In this document: one piece after another, positions 35,202 to 44,944 of the stretch
Layout: each line of letters starts with the position of its first letter
Position numbering within the stretch: position 1 is the first letter of the stretch
Source: Oscillatoriaceae cyanobacterium M33_DOE_052
GTDB taxonomy: Bacteria; Cyanobacteriota; Cyanobacteriia; Cyanobacteriales; Laspinemataceae
DNA: 49,439 nucleotides
Assembly (NCBI GenBank): GCA_015296065.1
Contig: DVDU01000188.1
Coordinates: forward strand, 1 to 49,439
Reading direction: 5' to 3'
Made by a program: the position numbers and the translations under genes
The notes under the pieces: model-generated
Database searches by the model: none
What the model saw: the letters and a program-made list of their open reading frames with translations, nothing else
What the model was told of the DNA's origin: nothing

Positions 35202-35903
35202 ATGATTCAGAGTAATAAGCACCATTTGCGGATCTCCCAGCCCCAAAGGCGGCAGTGTAGTTTTTACAATCTAGGTGTAGTTGACTACTCTGAGGCATGG
35301 GGGTGGCAGCAGTCTTTAGTGACAGCGCGGCGAGATTGTCCAGATTTGGAGGATGTGTTGATTTTGCTGGAGCATCCGCCTACCTATACTTTGGGCAAAG
35401 GGGCCAGTCTGGAATTTGTCAAATTTCAGCCCGGGGAGCAGAGGGAATTGCTGCGGGTGGAGCGGGGGGGTAATGTGACTTATCACTGCCCGGGACAGCT
35501 TGTGGGGTATCCGATTTTAAATTTACGCCGCCATCGTGAGGATTTGCATTGGTACTTGCGCCAGTTGGAGGCGGTGGTAATCAGGGCGATCGCGGCTTAC
35601 GGTTTGGTGGGTTATATAGAACCTGGTTTGACAGGGGTGTGGGTGCAGGGGGTGAAAGTGGCGGCGATCGGCATCAAAGTCAGCCGCTGGATTACCATGC
35701 ACGGCTTCGCCTTAAACGTCCATCCCGATTTGAGTGGCTTCGCCGAGATTGTCCCCTGCGGTATTGCCGATAAACCAGTGGGCAGCCTTGAGCAGTTCGT
35801 CCCCGATATTAAGATCGATTCTGTGCGCCAGACCGTGGCGGCGGCTTTTGCCGAGATTTTTCACCTGGAATTGATTGAGCGATTAGCCGAGACGAACAGC
35901 TAG
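35202..35903 (+). CDS. lipB: Lipoyl(octanoyl)transferase
   Basis: Moves octanoyl from acyl carrier protein to lipoate-dependent enzymes, the first step of lipoate synthesis; cytosolic. The 233-residue product shows [13 protein letters not shown] (about 72-84), [19 protein letters not shown] (about 107-125), the catalytic lysine in [13 protein letters not shown] (about 152-164), HGFALNV, and the acyl-forming cysteine in [12 protein letters not shown] (Cys186). The ATG at 35202 gives a normal length; the frame continues to a TTG at 35142 with unconserved sequence. No strong Shine-Dalgarno is seen. It is divergent from hpf. Confidence 0.95.
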   Translation: MIQSNKHHLRISQPQRRQCSFYNLGVVDYSEAWGWQQSLVTARRDCPDLEDVLILLEHPPTYTLGKGASLEFVKFQPGEQRELLRVERGGNVTYHCPGQLVGYPILNLRRHREDLHWYLRQLEAVVIRAIAAYGLVGYIEPGLTGVWVQGVKVAAIGIKVSRWITMHGFALNVHPDLSGFAEIVPCGIADKPVGSLEQFVPDIKIDSVRQTVAAAFAEIFHLELIERLAETNS

Positions 35904-35996
35904 AAAACTCCTAACCTTAGCTAACCATACCAGGTTTTCTGCTGTTGCTGCAACTAGGCGTGGCGGCTAAAATAGGGTAGGAGACCTCACCCTAGG

Positions 35997-36056
35997 GAGA
36001 CTTGGAGACGGGGGGACCAGGGGACCAGGGGACGGGGAGACGGGGAGACGGGGAGA
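35997..36056. repeat. Octamer repeat (AGACGGGG orientation), intergenic
   Basis: Tandem GGAGACGG, GGGGACCA and GGGGAGAC units upstream of the next small gene; reverse orientation of the CCCCGTCT family. Confidence 0.8.
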
Positions 36057-36140
36057 ATGAAACATAGACAGCAGATAGCGGATCTGGCGTCAGGGGTTGA
36101 CGGCAGAAGCGGCATCAATATAAGGGAGGGTTTGATATTT

Positions 36141-36500
36141 ATGGCCGCATCGAGTGAAGGTACAGATCCCGTCTTAGCGGAGCTGATTGAGTACAGCGCT
36201 AAGGTGGCGGAGAAAAAACGACCTTCTACATGGCGGCGCTTCATCCCCAAGCCACCAATAGACCCATCAAAGTCCTCGCTGCTAGAACTGGGCTACTCTG
36301 AAGGGGCGAATTTTCCCACGGACAGTTTTGCCGCCCCCCTATCCCCCTTGAGAAGTCGAGATATCACTGCGCTCAAGGAGCTGTTCGATCGCGAAGATGT
36401 GGAGGAACTCGCCGCCGATGTGACCGCCCGTCTGCTCTTGCTCTACCCAGAGCCTTGCTGGGAAGATGATATGTTTAGCTTCTTGCGGGAATATCTTTAA
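36141..36500 (+). CDS. Small soluble protein of unknown function
   Basis: A 119-residue acidic protein that I do not assign to a family. It begins MAASSEGTDPVLAELIEYSA, has a basic middle (KKRPSTWRRFIPKPP, about 25-40) and ends in a helical, acidic region (RDITALKELFDREDVEELAADV, about 72-93) followed by LLLLYPEPCWEDDMFSFL. The ATG at 36141 has AGGGAGGG at about ten bases and opens the compact reading; the frame continues upstream to 36057 over repeat sequence, which is unlikely to be coding. It lies between lipB and convergent ssb. Codon use looks like its neighbours, so it is probably real. Confidence 0.7.
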   Translation: MAASSEGTDPVLAELIEYSAKVAEKKRPSTWRRFIPKPPIDPSKSSLLELGYSEGANFPTDSFAAPLSPLRSRDITALKELFDREDVEELAADVTARLLLLYPEPCWEDDMFSFLREYL

Positions 36501-36712
36501 TCAGCTTCTATCCAGTCTGGGGGCATAGATGGTGTTTTTTCTGGCATTTTTCTTGAGCGACCATACGCCAGAAGCCGCTCTGCCCGTACTGTAGGGGCGA
36601 CTAATTTTTCGCCCTGACAGCCAATATTTACCAACGAAGTCCTAGGACTGGATATGAGGGGTGGGAAATAGGACGAAGAAGTAATGATTGCGCAGATGAG
36701 GAAAGTGCTGGG

Positions 36713-37297
36713 TTAAAAGGGAATTTCATCCTCATCCAATGGCGGCGGGGGGGTGGGGGCAACCCGTTCCGGTTCTTGTCTCGAGGGCGCCCCATCGTAT
36801 AATTCCTCGATCGGTGGTGTTGGTGTAGGGGAGAACTCGGGGCGCCGATCGGCTGATTTGCTACTCCTGATTCCAGCCGTCACAGGGGCGGGCGATTCGC
36901 TGTTGACTGGGCGGCGGGATTCCATATTCACTGGAGGGGCTTTGGCGGCGCCCACCTGCTGGGTAGGAGTTGTCGGGGGGAGACCTGTAGCGGCTACGGG
37001 GGCGAGGTGGTGAATCTTTCTGGCCACAAGTTCTGCCCGCTTTTCGCGGAAACCTTCGGGTCTCTCTACCGTATTCATGCTCAAGCGACCCTCAATAACG
37101 ACACGATCGCCTTGCTTGCAGGTATCGTTCATTTCTTCGGCGAGATTGCCCCATGCCACCACTCTTAATGTGGCTGGTTGCTCATCCTGACGTAGCACCG
37201 AGAACTCCACCAACATATCTGCAATTGGTTTGTTCTCGCTGGTGTAGCGCAGTTGGGGAGGTTGAATGATTTCCGCCATCAAAACAAAGCTATTCAT
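36713..37297 (-). CDS. ssb: Single-stranded DNA-binding protein
   Basis: A 194-residue protein with an N-terminal OB fold (about 1-100: FVLMAEIIQPPQLRYT, VEFSVLRQ, LRVVAWGNLAEEM, GDRVVIEGRLSM). A Pro/Ala/Thr-rich flexible linker of about 75 residues follows, then the acidic tip DEDEIPF that recruits repair and replication partners, including RecG in other bacteria. Binds single-stranded DNA in replication, repair and recombination. The ATG at 37297 starts the usual fold; Met7 is a less likely alternative. The gene stands alone and converges on the small gene upstream of it. Confidence 0.93.
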   Translation of the reverse strand: MNSFVLMAEIIQPPQLRYTSENKPIADMLVEFSVLRQDEQPATLRVVAWGNLAEEMNDTCKQGDRVVIEGRLSMNTVERPEGFREKRAELVARKIHHLAPVAATGLPPTTPTQQVGAAKAPPVNMESRRPVNSESPAPVTAGIRSSKSADRRPEFSPTPTPPIEELYDGAPSRQEPERVAPTPPPPLDEDEIPF

Positions 37298-37832
37298 ATG
37301 GACGCTATTTTCCTAGCCGTGCAGCTAATACCTCTTTGCTGTCAATCACGGTAACATACCCAATTTGGCGTTACTTCTCAAAGGCGATTGAGGTCGTGAC
37401 CCATTTTCCGGCTGCTCACCGGATGATTTTTTTATGACATTAGTTGATCATAACACAGTTATCGCGTTACCGTCAAGATTATCGAGCGCTTTTTTTGGTG
37501 AAGCGCTCTGGAGGGATTGGTAACAATCGGGTTGAACCAATCTTGTGCAGTGTAATAGTTTGGTCATTTGGGTTGGTAATTGGACGGGAGTTTACCAGCG
37601 CCAGCCTGCGCAAATCCAGGCATGGAGGTTTGAAGTAAGGATGATTTTGCCATCGGGGTTAGGGTTTGCGAGAAAGAAAAACCAGTAATTTCACTCAATT
37701 TCACTCAATGCCATCAATGGTCGATCGGGCTGACCACATGCGGGCACAGAAAAATTCTCGCTCCATGTTTCACCGAATAGATTTCAGGCAATACCCTGGA
37801 TTTCATGGCTTGGGGCTGGTCGGGTCAAAGGG
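37298..37832. other. Spacer upstream of ssb with one hairpin
   Basis: 535 bp with no supported gene. GAGCGCTT (37484-37491) and AAGCGCTC (37501-37508) form an 8-bp hairpin followed on neither strand by a clean T-run. The ssb promoter probably lies near 37300-37450. Confidence 0.4.
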
Positions 37833-40367
37833 TCAGGATATGATGGCGATCGCGTCTGAGGCTTCTTGCTCTTCGACAAAAGCGTGAACGTTATTCCGGT
37901 ATTCGCGCAATTTCCGCTCTACCCAATCACGATCGGTGCTATTCGCGAAAATATGCACCAGGGGTTCCCCCGCATCGGGCAAAATCAACACCCAATTATC
38001 TTGGGGTGGGTCAAAAATTTTCACTCCATCCACCAGCTCCAATAAATCTGCTGGGTGGGTTTCCACCAGATGGCGCATTAACGCCCCTTTCACCCGCCAA
38101 GGGCAACGGACTGTATGACTCTTGTGGCAAACTCGGGGCAGCTCAGCGCGAATTTGTGCCAACGATCGTTCTTGCATGGTGAGCATCTCAATCACTTTGG
38201 CAATGCAGAACATGGCATCAAACCCCGGATGTAGCTGTGGGAAAATAAAACCCATCTCGCCGCTACCTCCTAATACCACATTGGGGTTGGTATGGCTAGC
38301 TTCCATCAAGGCTGTGGGATTGTTTTTAGTGCGAATTACCTTACCATCGTGGCGGCGGGCAATCTGTTCTACGGCGGAAGAGGCGTGAACCGGCACAACC
38401 ACAGTGCCCCTGGGTTGAGAAGTTAGCATCATGTTCACCATCAGAGCGGTGAGTAGTTCGTCCCGAATTATGTGGCCAGATTCATCGACGATAATCAGTT
38501 GTTCGCCATTACCGGAAACTTGGGCACCCATAGAGGCTTTGAGGGCTTCTACCACGTGACCGAGCTGAGTGAGGAGGGTTTCGCGATCGTCCAAATTCGG
38601 CGCCATTTGATTGAGGCTGGCATTGAGAACCACCGCATCGCAGCCAAACTTGGCCAGCAGTTGGGGCAACACCGCGCCGGAGACGGCATACATATAGTCA
38701 ATCACCACTTTGGCGCGACTGGATTGGATGGCTTCGAGATTGAGATTTTTCTCAAACCCCTGGCTGTAGAGTTCGATAATTTGGCTGGGATATGCCATCG
38801 TGCCGATTTCATGGATTTGGGCACGCCGGAAGTCTTCTTTAAAGTAAGCCCCCTCGATTTTTTTCTCCCGGGCTTTGGAAATATTAATGCCTTCCCCATC
38901 GAAAAATTCTATGAGCAGGTAATCGGGGCGATCGGGATGTACTCGGACGTGGAGTCCTCCCACCACGGATAAAGTGGGAATCACCGAGCGGGTGAGGGGG
39001 ATGGCGGTGGCTTCTAGGTTGAGGATACTGGTGCCTACGGACATCAAGCCAGAAATGAGCGATCGCGAAACCATGCGAGAAATCCCTCGCTGGTCTCGGG
39101 ACACCGTGACTTGGGCACCAGGTTTCAAGGTAGATCCGTATGCAGCCCCCAACTTCACCGCAAATTCCGGGGAAATATCAATATTAGCCAGTCCCGATAC
39201 CCCGCGCTGGCCAAATAAATTCCGCTGCGCCGTATTTCCCCAAATCAGATTGATATTGAGCGTGGCTCCCGATTCAATCTTTTTGCTCGGCCATACCCTT
39301 ACAGAAGTATTGATTTGAGCCTCTTCTCCTACACTGGAGAGGGAACCCACCACCGCGCCTTCACCAATATGTGCCCGCCGGTCAACACGCACGCCTCTGG
39401 CCGTGACGCAAGCATGCAGGTGAGCTTCTTCGCCGACGATGACCCCATTCCACAGGATGGGGCGCTTCAGGTCGGCATCGGCGCCGATCGTCACATTATC
39501 ACCAATAATTGTCCCCGCATCAATTTGCACCCTAGCGCCAATGCGGCAATTGTGACCGATCAGCACTGGGGCTTCAATCTTGGCACTGGGGTCGAGATAA
39601 GTATTCTGACCCACCCACATTCTGGGGGAGTGTTCCTCATAGGGGAATTCCAGAGAGACTTTGCCCGCCAAAGCATCGTACTGAGCTTCCCGGTACGCTT
39701 CTAAGTTGCCCACATCGCACCAGTAACCACTAGCAATGTAGCCATACATGGGCTCGTCTTTTTCCAGCAACAAGGGGAACAGGTCTTTGGAAAAGTCGCA
39801 CTCTTGATTGGCCGGGAGGTAGTCTAGCACTTCCGGCTCCAAAATATAGGTGCCGGTGTTGACCGTATCGGAAAAAATTTCGCTGGTGGAGGGTTTCTCT
39901 AAAAACCGGCGGATCCTGCCTTGGGGACCGGTAATCACTACGCCAAATTCTATGGGGTTTGGCACCTTGGCCAAAACCAGGGTGGCTTTTGACTTTTTCG
40001 CTTTGTGAAATTGAATCGCAGCGGTGAGGTCAAAGTCAGTGATGCTATCACCACTGATGACCAAAAAAGTGCTGTCTAGGAGTTCGGCAATATTTTTGAC
40101 ACACCCTGCTGTCCCCAACGGCTGATCTTCTTCTACGGCATATGTCATCTGCACCCCAAAATCACTCCCGTCTTGGAAGTAGTCCCGCATCACGTCGGGT
40201 AAATAGTGCAGGGTGGCGATAATCTCGGTGATGTTGTGTTGCCGCAGGAGGTTAACGATATGTTCAGCGATGGGTCTGTTGAGAATGGGCACCATCGGTT
40301 TGGGCAGGTCGCAGGTTAGGGGTCGCAGCCGCGTTCCCGAACCTCCTGCCATTAACACTGCTCGCAT
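37833..40367 (-). CDS. Nucleotidyltransferase fused to a degenerate phosphomannomutase domain (GDP-mannose pyrophosphorylase-like)
   Basis: An 844-residue protein. The N-terminal domain (about 1-235) is a sugar-phosphate nucleotidyltransferase with MAGGSGTRLRPLT and the FLEKP motif. Left-handed beta-helix repeats follow (about 250-370, e.g. IGHNCRIGARVQIDAGTIIGDNVTIG). The rest (about 380-844) is phosphomannomutase/phosphoglucomutase-like, but the catalytic TASHNP serine loop is replaced (VGGLHVRVHPDRPD) and the Mg-binding DGDADR loop reads SGNGEQ, so this half is probably not a mutase. Annotated homologues are called mannose-1-phosphate guanylyltransferase; the sugar cannot be read from sequence. 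The ATG at 40367 has AGGAGG at ideal spacing. A role in polysaccharide precursor supply is likely. Confidence 0.9.
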   Translation of the reverse strand: MRAVLMAGGSGTRLRPLTCDLPKPMVPILNRPIAEHIVNLLRQHNITEIIATLHYLPDVMRDYFQDGSDFGVQMTYAVEEDQPLGTAGCVKNIAELLDSTFLVISGDSITDFDLTAAIQFHKAKKSKATLVLAKVPNPIEFGVVITGPQGRIRRFLEKPSTSEIFSDTVNTGTYILEPEVLDYLPANQECDFSKDLFPLLLEKDEPMYGYIASGYWCDVGNLEAYREAQYDALAGKVSLEFPYEEHSPRMWVGQNTYLDPSAKIEAPVLIGHNCRIGARVQIDAGTIIGDNVTIGADADLKRPILWNGVIVGEEAHLHACVTARGVRVDRRAHIGEGAVVGSLSSVGEEAQINTSVRVWPSKKIESGATLNINLIWGNTAQRNLFGQRGVSGLANIDISPEFAVKLGAAYGSTLKPGAQVTVSRDQRGISRMVSRSLISGLMSVGTSILNLEATAIPLTRSVIPTLSVVGGLHVRVHPDRPDYLLIEFFDGEGINISKAREKKIEGAYFKEDFRRAQIHEIGTMAYPSQIIELYSQGFEKNLNLEAIQSSRAKVVIDYMYAVSGAVLPQLLAKFGCDAVVLNASLNQMAPNLDDRETLLTQLGHVVEALKASMGAQVSGNGEQLIIVDESGHIIRDELLTALMVNMMLTSQPRGTVVVPVHASSAVEQIARRHDGKVIRTKNNPTALMEASHTNPNVVLGGSGEMGFIFPQLHPGFDAMFCIAKVIEMLTMQERSLAQIRAELPRVCHKSHTVRCPWRVKGALMRHLVETHPADLLELVDGVKIFDPPQDNWVLILPDAGEPLVHIFANSTDRDWVERKLREYRNNVHAFVEEQEASDAIAIIS

Positions 40368-40814
40368 ATTTTCCTCCTGCCTATTGTCCGGCAATGCACT
40401 GATTTTATTCTATCTACCCCCGCTAAGCGCTTTTTCGATGATTTTCCTCACCGGGAACGCTTTTGGGTCCGGCACAAAGTGGCTGGGCTGGACGCGAAAG
40501 TATGATCAGATGCTTTCAATTGTAACGTTGCAGCAGATTTTACCGCAGGTGGGGGACGGGGGGCTCGGAGACTGTGGGCGCGGGAGACACCGGAGCGGTG
40601 GGAGGCTAGGGAGGAATATTACTTTCTACAATCCCCATCATCCCCATCATCCCCACCATGCAGCAGCTCACCTATGTAAGAGCAGATGACCACCCCCTAC
40701 CCCTGGGCAGGGCCGTTGTGTTATAAATGGATCGCTCTCACCAAGCTACCTGGCGGTGAGAATCGGTCATAGTGCCGTCAACAGATTGGAAAGGAGCAGG
40801 GGGTTGAAAAAGCC
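40368..40814. other. Repeat-rich spacer
   Basis: About 450 bp with no supported gene. It holds a degenerate GGGGGACGGGGGG stretch of the octamer family (about 40549-40590), three 9-bp tandem CCCCATCAT-type units (40633-40659) and a CTCACC/GGTGAG hairpin near 40738-40758, just upstream of the small gene. Confidence 0.55.
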
Positions 40815-41000
40815 ATGCTAAATTTATTTGTCTTGGGGTTGTTGGTGGTTTATGGCGGCGGCGCCTGGAAGTTTTGGCAGGGTTACCACCGCACGAATTT
40901 CAGCGAGGGCAAGATGCGGTTGACGTTAATGTGGCCAATTTTGCTGGCTACCAACAAGTCTTATCGCAAGAACTTTCAGAAGGCACTCAAAGGTAGGTAA
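40815..41000 (+). CDS. 61-residue single-pass membrane protein, conserved type
   Basis: A small protein with an N-terminal membrane helix (LFVLGLLVVYGGGAWKFW, about 4-21), a loop (YHRTNFSEGK), a second moderately hydrophobic stretch (LTLMWPILLA, about 37-46) and a basic end (SYRKNFQKALKGR). I recall similar short proteins in many cyanobacteria, but no function is known. The ATG is preceded by GGAG-type sequence some distance upstream. A strong terminator follows 27 bp after the stop, which supports a real transcription unit. Confidence 0.75.
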   Translation: MLNLFVLGLLVVYGGGAWKFWQGYHRTNFSEGKMRLTLMWPILLATNKSYRKNFQKALKGR

Positions 41001-41026
41001 GGGATTCGCCGGGATCTGGCCGGTGG

Positions 41027-41077
41027 GGGTCTAAGGCTGCTACGGCGAACCCTAGCAGCCTTAGACCCGCCGCTTTT
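41027..41077 (+). terminator. Terminator after the 61-residue protein gene
   Basis: GGGTCTAAGGCTGCTA and TAGCAGCCTTAGACCC are perfect 16-bp arms around a 10-nt loop. TTTTT follows a few bases later at 41073-41077. Confidence 0.82.
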
Positions 41078-41182
41078 TGCCATTCTATTAGGATGACTCT
41101 ATTGCTCCCCTGCTCCCCCGGGACAGATGAATTTTTGGCACAGAATATCACCCCGGTCAGTAGCCTTCCGGTGATGGGGTTT

Positions 41183-41230
41183 GGTGGAGGTGGGAGCGAT
41201 CGTCTGGCCAGCTCGGCTCCCACCTCCACC
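41183..41230 (-). terminator. Hairpin downstream of sigA
   Basis: GGTGGAGGTGGGAGC and GCTCCCACCTCCACC are perfect 15-bp arms with an 18-nt loop, 19 bp beyond the sigA stop. It probably ends or stabilises the sigA transcript. Confidence 0.7.
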
Positions 41231-41249
41231 CTAGAGGAGTAAATCCAAC

Positions 41250-42428
41250 CTAGCGGATATACTCTTTAAGGATGCTGTTGCGATTGGGATGGCGCAACTT
41301 ACGCAGGGCCTTGGCTTCGATTTGCCGAATTCGCTCCCGAGTCACATTGAAGATTTGCCCGATTTCTTCCAGGGTTTTCATGCGGCCATCGTCTAAGCCA
41401 TAGCGCAGGCGTAACACATCCCGTTCCCGAGGGCTGAGGGTATCCAGGACGGTTTCGAGGTCTTCGCGCAGCAGGTTTTTCGCTACTTGGTCTTCGGGTG
41501 TCTCGCCATCAGATTCGATGAAGTCACCGAGGCGGGAATCTTCTTCTTTGCCGATCGGAGTTTCCAGGGAAATGGGCAACTGCGCGGACTTGGCAATGAA
41601 TCGCAGCTTTTCGATGGTCATTTCCATCCGGGTCGCGATTTCTTCTTCCGTGGGTTTGCGCCCCATTTCCTGGGACAGGATTTTGGTGGTTTTCTTGATC
41701 CGGGAGATGGTTTCGTACAGGTGAACTGGGAGGCGGATGGTGCGGGACTGGTCAGCGATCGCCCTGGTGATTGCCTGACGAATCCACCAAGTCGCATAAG
41801 TAGAAAACTTATATCCTTTTTCGTGGTCGAATTTTTCCGCTGCCCGAATCAGACCGAGAGAACCTTCTTGAATCAAGTCTTGGAACGACAAGCCCCGATT
41901 CATATATTTTTTGGCGATCGAGACTACCAACCGCAGGTTAGACTGCACCATCTTCTCTTTCGCTCTTCGTCCCAGATGCAAGCGTTTTTGAAACTCATGT
42001 AGGGACATATTCACCGCATGAGCCCACTCGCTGTCCAGGGGTTCCCGCTGGAAATTGTCGCATAGCTGCTCTCGCACCCGCTCCAATTCCAGTAAATCCG
42101 CAATTTTCCGAGCCAGTTCGATTTCTTCGTCGGCGCGCAGCAGCCGGATCCGGCCTATTTCTTGTAAATACAGGCGAATAGAATCTTCTGTATAGTGCTT
42201 TTTCTTGGCATTGGTTTTTCGGTTATCAGCGGGCACCTTGCCTAATTTTCCCTCATCATCATCCTCTGGTTGAGGCTCTAAAAACTCATCTGGTTCCTCA
42301 TCTAATCCATTGGGTTGCCAATCATCTTCGTCATCAAGCAAGAGTTCTTCTAAATCGATCTCTGTCTGGGGGATGGTTTTCACCTCATCCTGCTCGATGG
42401 GTGCCAATAAGTTGTTAGCCTGGGTCAT
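41250..42428 (-). CDS. sigA: Principal RNA polymerase sigma factor SigA
   Basis: The 392-residue housekeeping (group 1) sigma factor. After an acidic N-terminus (about 1-75) come region 1.2 ([16 protein letters not shown]), region 2 ([51 protein letters not shown], about 165-240), region 3 ([15 protein letters not shown]) and region 4 ([16 protein letters not shown] and the helix-turn-helix [18 protein letters not shown], about 360-380). The length and the SFQDLIQEG wording match cyanobacterial SigA more than group 2 factors. Other group 2 factors are close relatives, so SigA is the best but not the only reading. A possible minus-strand -10 box TACAAT lies at 42812-42807, which would leave a leader of about 370 nt. 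Confidence 0.93.
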   Translation of the reverse strand: MTQANNLLAPIEQDEVKTIPQTEIDLEELLLDDEDDWQPNGLDEEPDEFLEPQPEDDDEGKLGKVPADNRKTNAKKKHYTEDSIRLYLQEIGRIRLLRADEEIELARKIADLLELERVREQLCDNFQREPLDSEWAHAVNMSLHEFQKRLHLGRRAKEKMVQSNLRLVVSIAKKYMNRGLSFQDLIQEGSLGLIRAAEKFDHEKGYKFSTYATWWIRQAITRAIADQSRTIRLPVHLYETISRIKKTTKILSQEMGRKPTEEEIATRMEMTIEKLRFIAKSAQLPISLETPIGKEEDSRLGDFIESDGETPEDQVAKNLLREDLETVLDTLSPRERDVLRLRYGLDDGRMKTLEEIGQIFNVTRERIRQIEAKALRKLRHPNRNSILKEYIR

Positions 42429-44018
42429 GCCGCTTTCCTCATGCTCCTTGGTGAAACAATCAACTATCTCGATTGCGTTCCAGTTTTTTTCCAGAAGAAC
42501 TAGCCAGTAACAATCCTCACAAAGGCTTTTGGCGCCAAAGCGCTCTTACCTCTCTACAGGAGAATTAGATACTGGACACTAGCACTGATGCCACAAGGGA
42601 TCTTTCTAGAACTCCGGACTTATCGCTCACTACTGCGAATGCCTGTTAGCTTTAGCCCGGTTGTATTCTTCCGTCTGCGCTGCTTTTTTTCAACTGCATG
42701 GCCTAGGCGATGGTAATTTACACCCACAGGCACAGCAGATTTCCTGGTTTGGTCAAGTAATCGCTCCAGTAGCAGGTTTTGCTGCAACTCAGCTCAGACC
42801 TTTCCGATTGTAGCCTTTTTCACAAAAATTGCACGGGGTGCCAGTTTTTTTGTCAAGTCTGCTGGAGACTATCTATCATCGGAGAACTCCGAGAGATCGT
42901 CTTGATGCGTAGCTTTTGCCAAACAAGATGGTAAGCAACCACCGCCCCGCCGGGAGCAACGTTGTCGTCAGGCAGAACGATGGTGATTTACTTCGGTGCT
43001 GGTTCTCGCTTGCCACTTTGATTAATTCTTGACTTAACTCTTGAGAGCGGCGCGGCTGTTTTTGCCCGCTGAGTTCGTGAATGGATAAGTTATCCGCCAG
43101 AGCACCCATCTGTTGTGTTACCTCGAATTTACGTGCCACAATTGGTCGCTGGTTAACTATGTACCTGAGAAGGTTTATCGTGAGCGTCCCTCATTTCCGG
43201 CTCGATCGCCCTTCTCCCCATATCTGGTTGGATTGTTCATCCTCCTGGCTCTTGGTAGCTCCAGGAAATACATCCGCTTTGGGTTGAGGGGTGAGAGCCA
43301 TCATCAATGAGTTTGCCCCAGTGTTCCTGGGTAGTGAGAATAAAATTCCTACCGGTCTGTGAGTTGCCTCCTGACTCCCGCGAGGGGAATCAATCCCTGA
43401 ATCCGGTATGGTGTTTGCCGAGTCTCAGGTTAAATTCAAGCCTATGGATTGGGAAGGATCGTTTTTTGGTGATGTTCAACAACTGGTAATTGAGTTTTTT
43501 AGTCAAGCTCATGCTTATTCTAATCAATGTTGCTGAATCTGACCGCATTTAGATACAGTTCTAAACATTTCACTCCAGATCCCACCAAAACACAAAGGAG
43601 GCGGGGGACAAATATCGGCGCAGAGACAGGGAGTGCTAGGGGTTTGGCAAGCAAACCGTGATTTTAGTTGATTTTTAATTCAACTAAATCAGGGCGGGTT
43701 TGGCGGAGAAATGGGAGGAATTACACCAGTGGCGCTGAACTGCAAGGCTAGGTGAGTAACTCCCACGGGTGATTGATTGTCACCAATTGATCACCAGGAT
43801 GCCAAAGTGGGGAAAGGAGGCTAGATTCGCCACACCTTTACCCCCGATCGGCTCACAGAGCCTTGCCCATCTAGCCACTGGGCGTTGGGGACCGCACTCA
43901 ATGGGGGAGAGGGGATGGTTGACGATCGCTCCGCCAAGCTACCAGTAACTCTGTTGCCAAACACCCCGGCTCTCAGGACAAGCCAAGATCTAATATATGT
44001 ACTTTTCTGGGTAACATC
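42429..44018. other. 1.6-kb region without a convincing gene
   Basis: The longest non-coding stretch of the window. Short frames occur, including an 87-codon minus-strand frame opening with GTG at 43139 and a 42-codon plus-strand frame at 43408-43536 with protein-like composition (MVFAESQVKFKPMDWEG start). Neither has a clear ribosome-binding site or recognised domain. The segment next to sigA should carry its promoter and leader. The rest may be decayed coding sequence. Confidence 0.45.
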
Positions 44019-44537
44019 ATGGTCAGCACAAACCGCATCAGACTCAAACCCCTCAGTTCTATCTTATCTCTGGTGGCTGGAATGGTGATTGCTGGGTGCA
44101 ACAGCATTGTCACCGATCGCTACCAAGCCACTGCCGAAGTTCAATATCGGTGGCAAGTATCTTACACCACAGCTCAGGAAAAATTCCCCAGACGGGAAAC
44201 CTTTGCGGCCAACTCCCTGACCAATATCAATGGCCAGAAGCCCCAAGGTGCCATCACTGGCCCCGACGACAAAGGACTCTGGTGGCCATCCCTTCCGCCG
44301 CGTCCCACCGTGGAAGAAATGGAACAACGCCAGCAACCGGGCGAAAATATCGGCACCCCGGAACTCAACAAAAGCGTCGAGTACAAACTCAGCTATCAAG
44401 TCGGCCAAGAAACCGTGACTCTCCCCACCAACCATCAAGTTTACCGAGCAGTGGCCAAAGCCTATCCCGAACGTCTGCCATTAAAATTCACCCTTGGTGT
44501 TGGTGATGCTTCTGTAGATAAAGCGGAAACCCAGTGA
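44019..44537 (+). CDS. Lipoprotein of unknown function
   Basis: A 172-residue envelope protein with a basic start, a hydrophobic core and a lipobox (VIAGC, lipidated Cys27). The mature part has an N-terminal strand-rich stretch (YQATAEVQYRWQVSYTT, about 34-50), a Pro-rich middle (WWPSLPPRPTVEEMEQ, about 87-103) and a C-terminal beta-like region (VEYKLSYQVGQETVTL, about 119-134). I recognise no family. The ATG at 44019 opens a normal signal peptide; the Shine-Dalgarno is weak. It is the only plus-strand gene between sigA and the right edge apart from the partial gene at the end. Confidence 0.75.
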   Translation: MVSTNRIRLKPLSSILSLVAGMVIAGCNSIVTDRYQATAEVQYRWQVSYTTAQEKFPRRETFAANSLTNINGQKPQGAITGPDDKGLWWPSLPPRPTVEEMEQRQQPGENIGTPELNKSVEYKLSYQVGQETVTLPTNHQVYRAVAKAYPERLPLKFTLGVGDASVDKAETQ

Positions 44538-44890
44538 GTAATACCGTTTTGATTTAGTCATGCAACAGATATCTGGTGAGGGATCAGAATTTTTCGCCAT
44601 GACGAAAAGCCCCGCACCTCACCGCTCTGTGAAAATTATAAATTCAATTGGTATTAACTGCCCCCTCATTCATCGCAGTTTTCTGGGCGGCTACGCCGCC
44701 CCCTGCAAACCCTGAAAGCGGCGAGCCCATCCAGAACTGCTTCCCGCCTTGTGGTTTTTACGGAGACGTGCCTCAATTCAGTAAAGAAATATTACGGATG
44801 CGGATTCGTGACCAACCTGGGAGCGGCCTTGTGAGTGGTGATCCAGATTGTCCGCTCCACCAGAGTGTCACGGCTGCTGGGTTCCACAGC
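44538..44890. other. Spacer between convergent lipoprotein and nadA genes
   Basis: About 350 bp in which I see no gene, repeat or strong structure before the hairpin at 44891. Confidence 0.4.
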
Positions 44891-44928
44891 CCGAACCGGT
44901 AGGACGCGGCGCCGACCTAACGGTTCGG
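44891..44928 (-). terminator. Hairpin downstream of nadA
   Basis: CCGAACCGGTAGG and CCTAACGGTTCGG pair over 13 positions with one mismatch around a 12-nt loop, 16 bp beyond the nadA stop. Confidence 0.6.
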
Positions 44929-44944
44929 CGTCGCCATCGCTCCT

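Noticed and set aside
42876-43139. 87-residue minus-strand gene
   Set aside because: GTG start without a ribosome-binding site, no recognised domain, and overlapping frames on the other strand are equally open.
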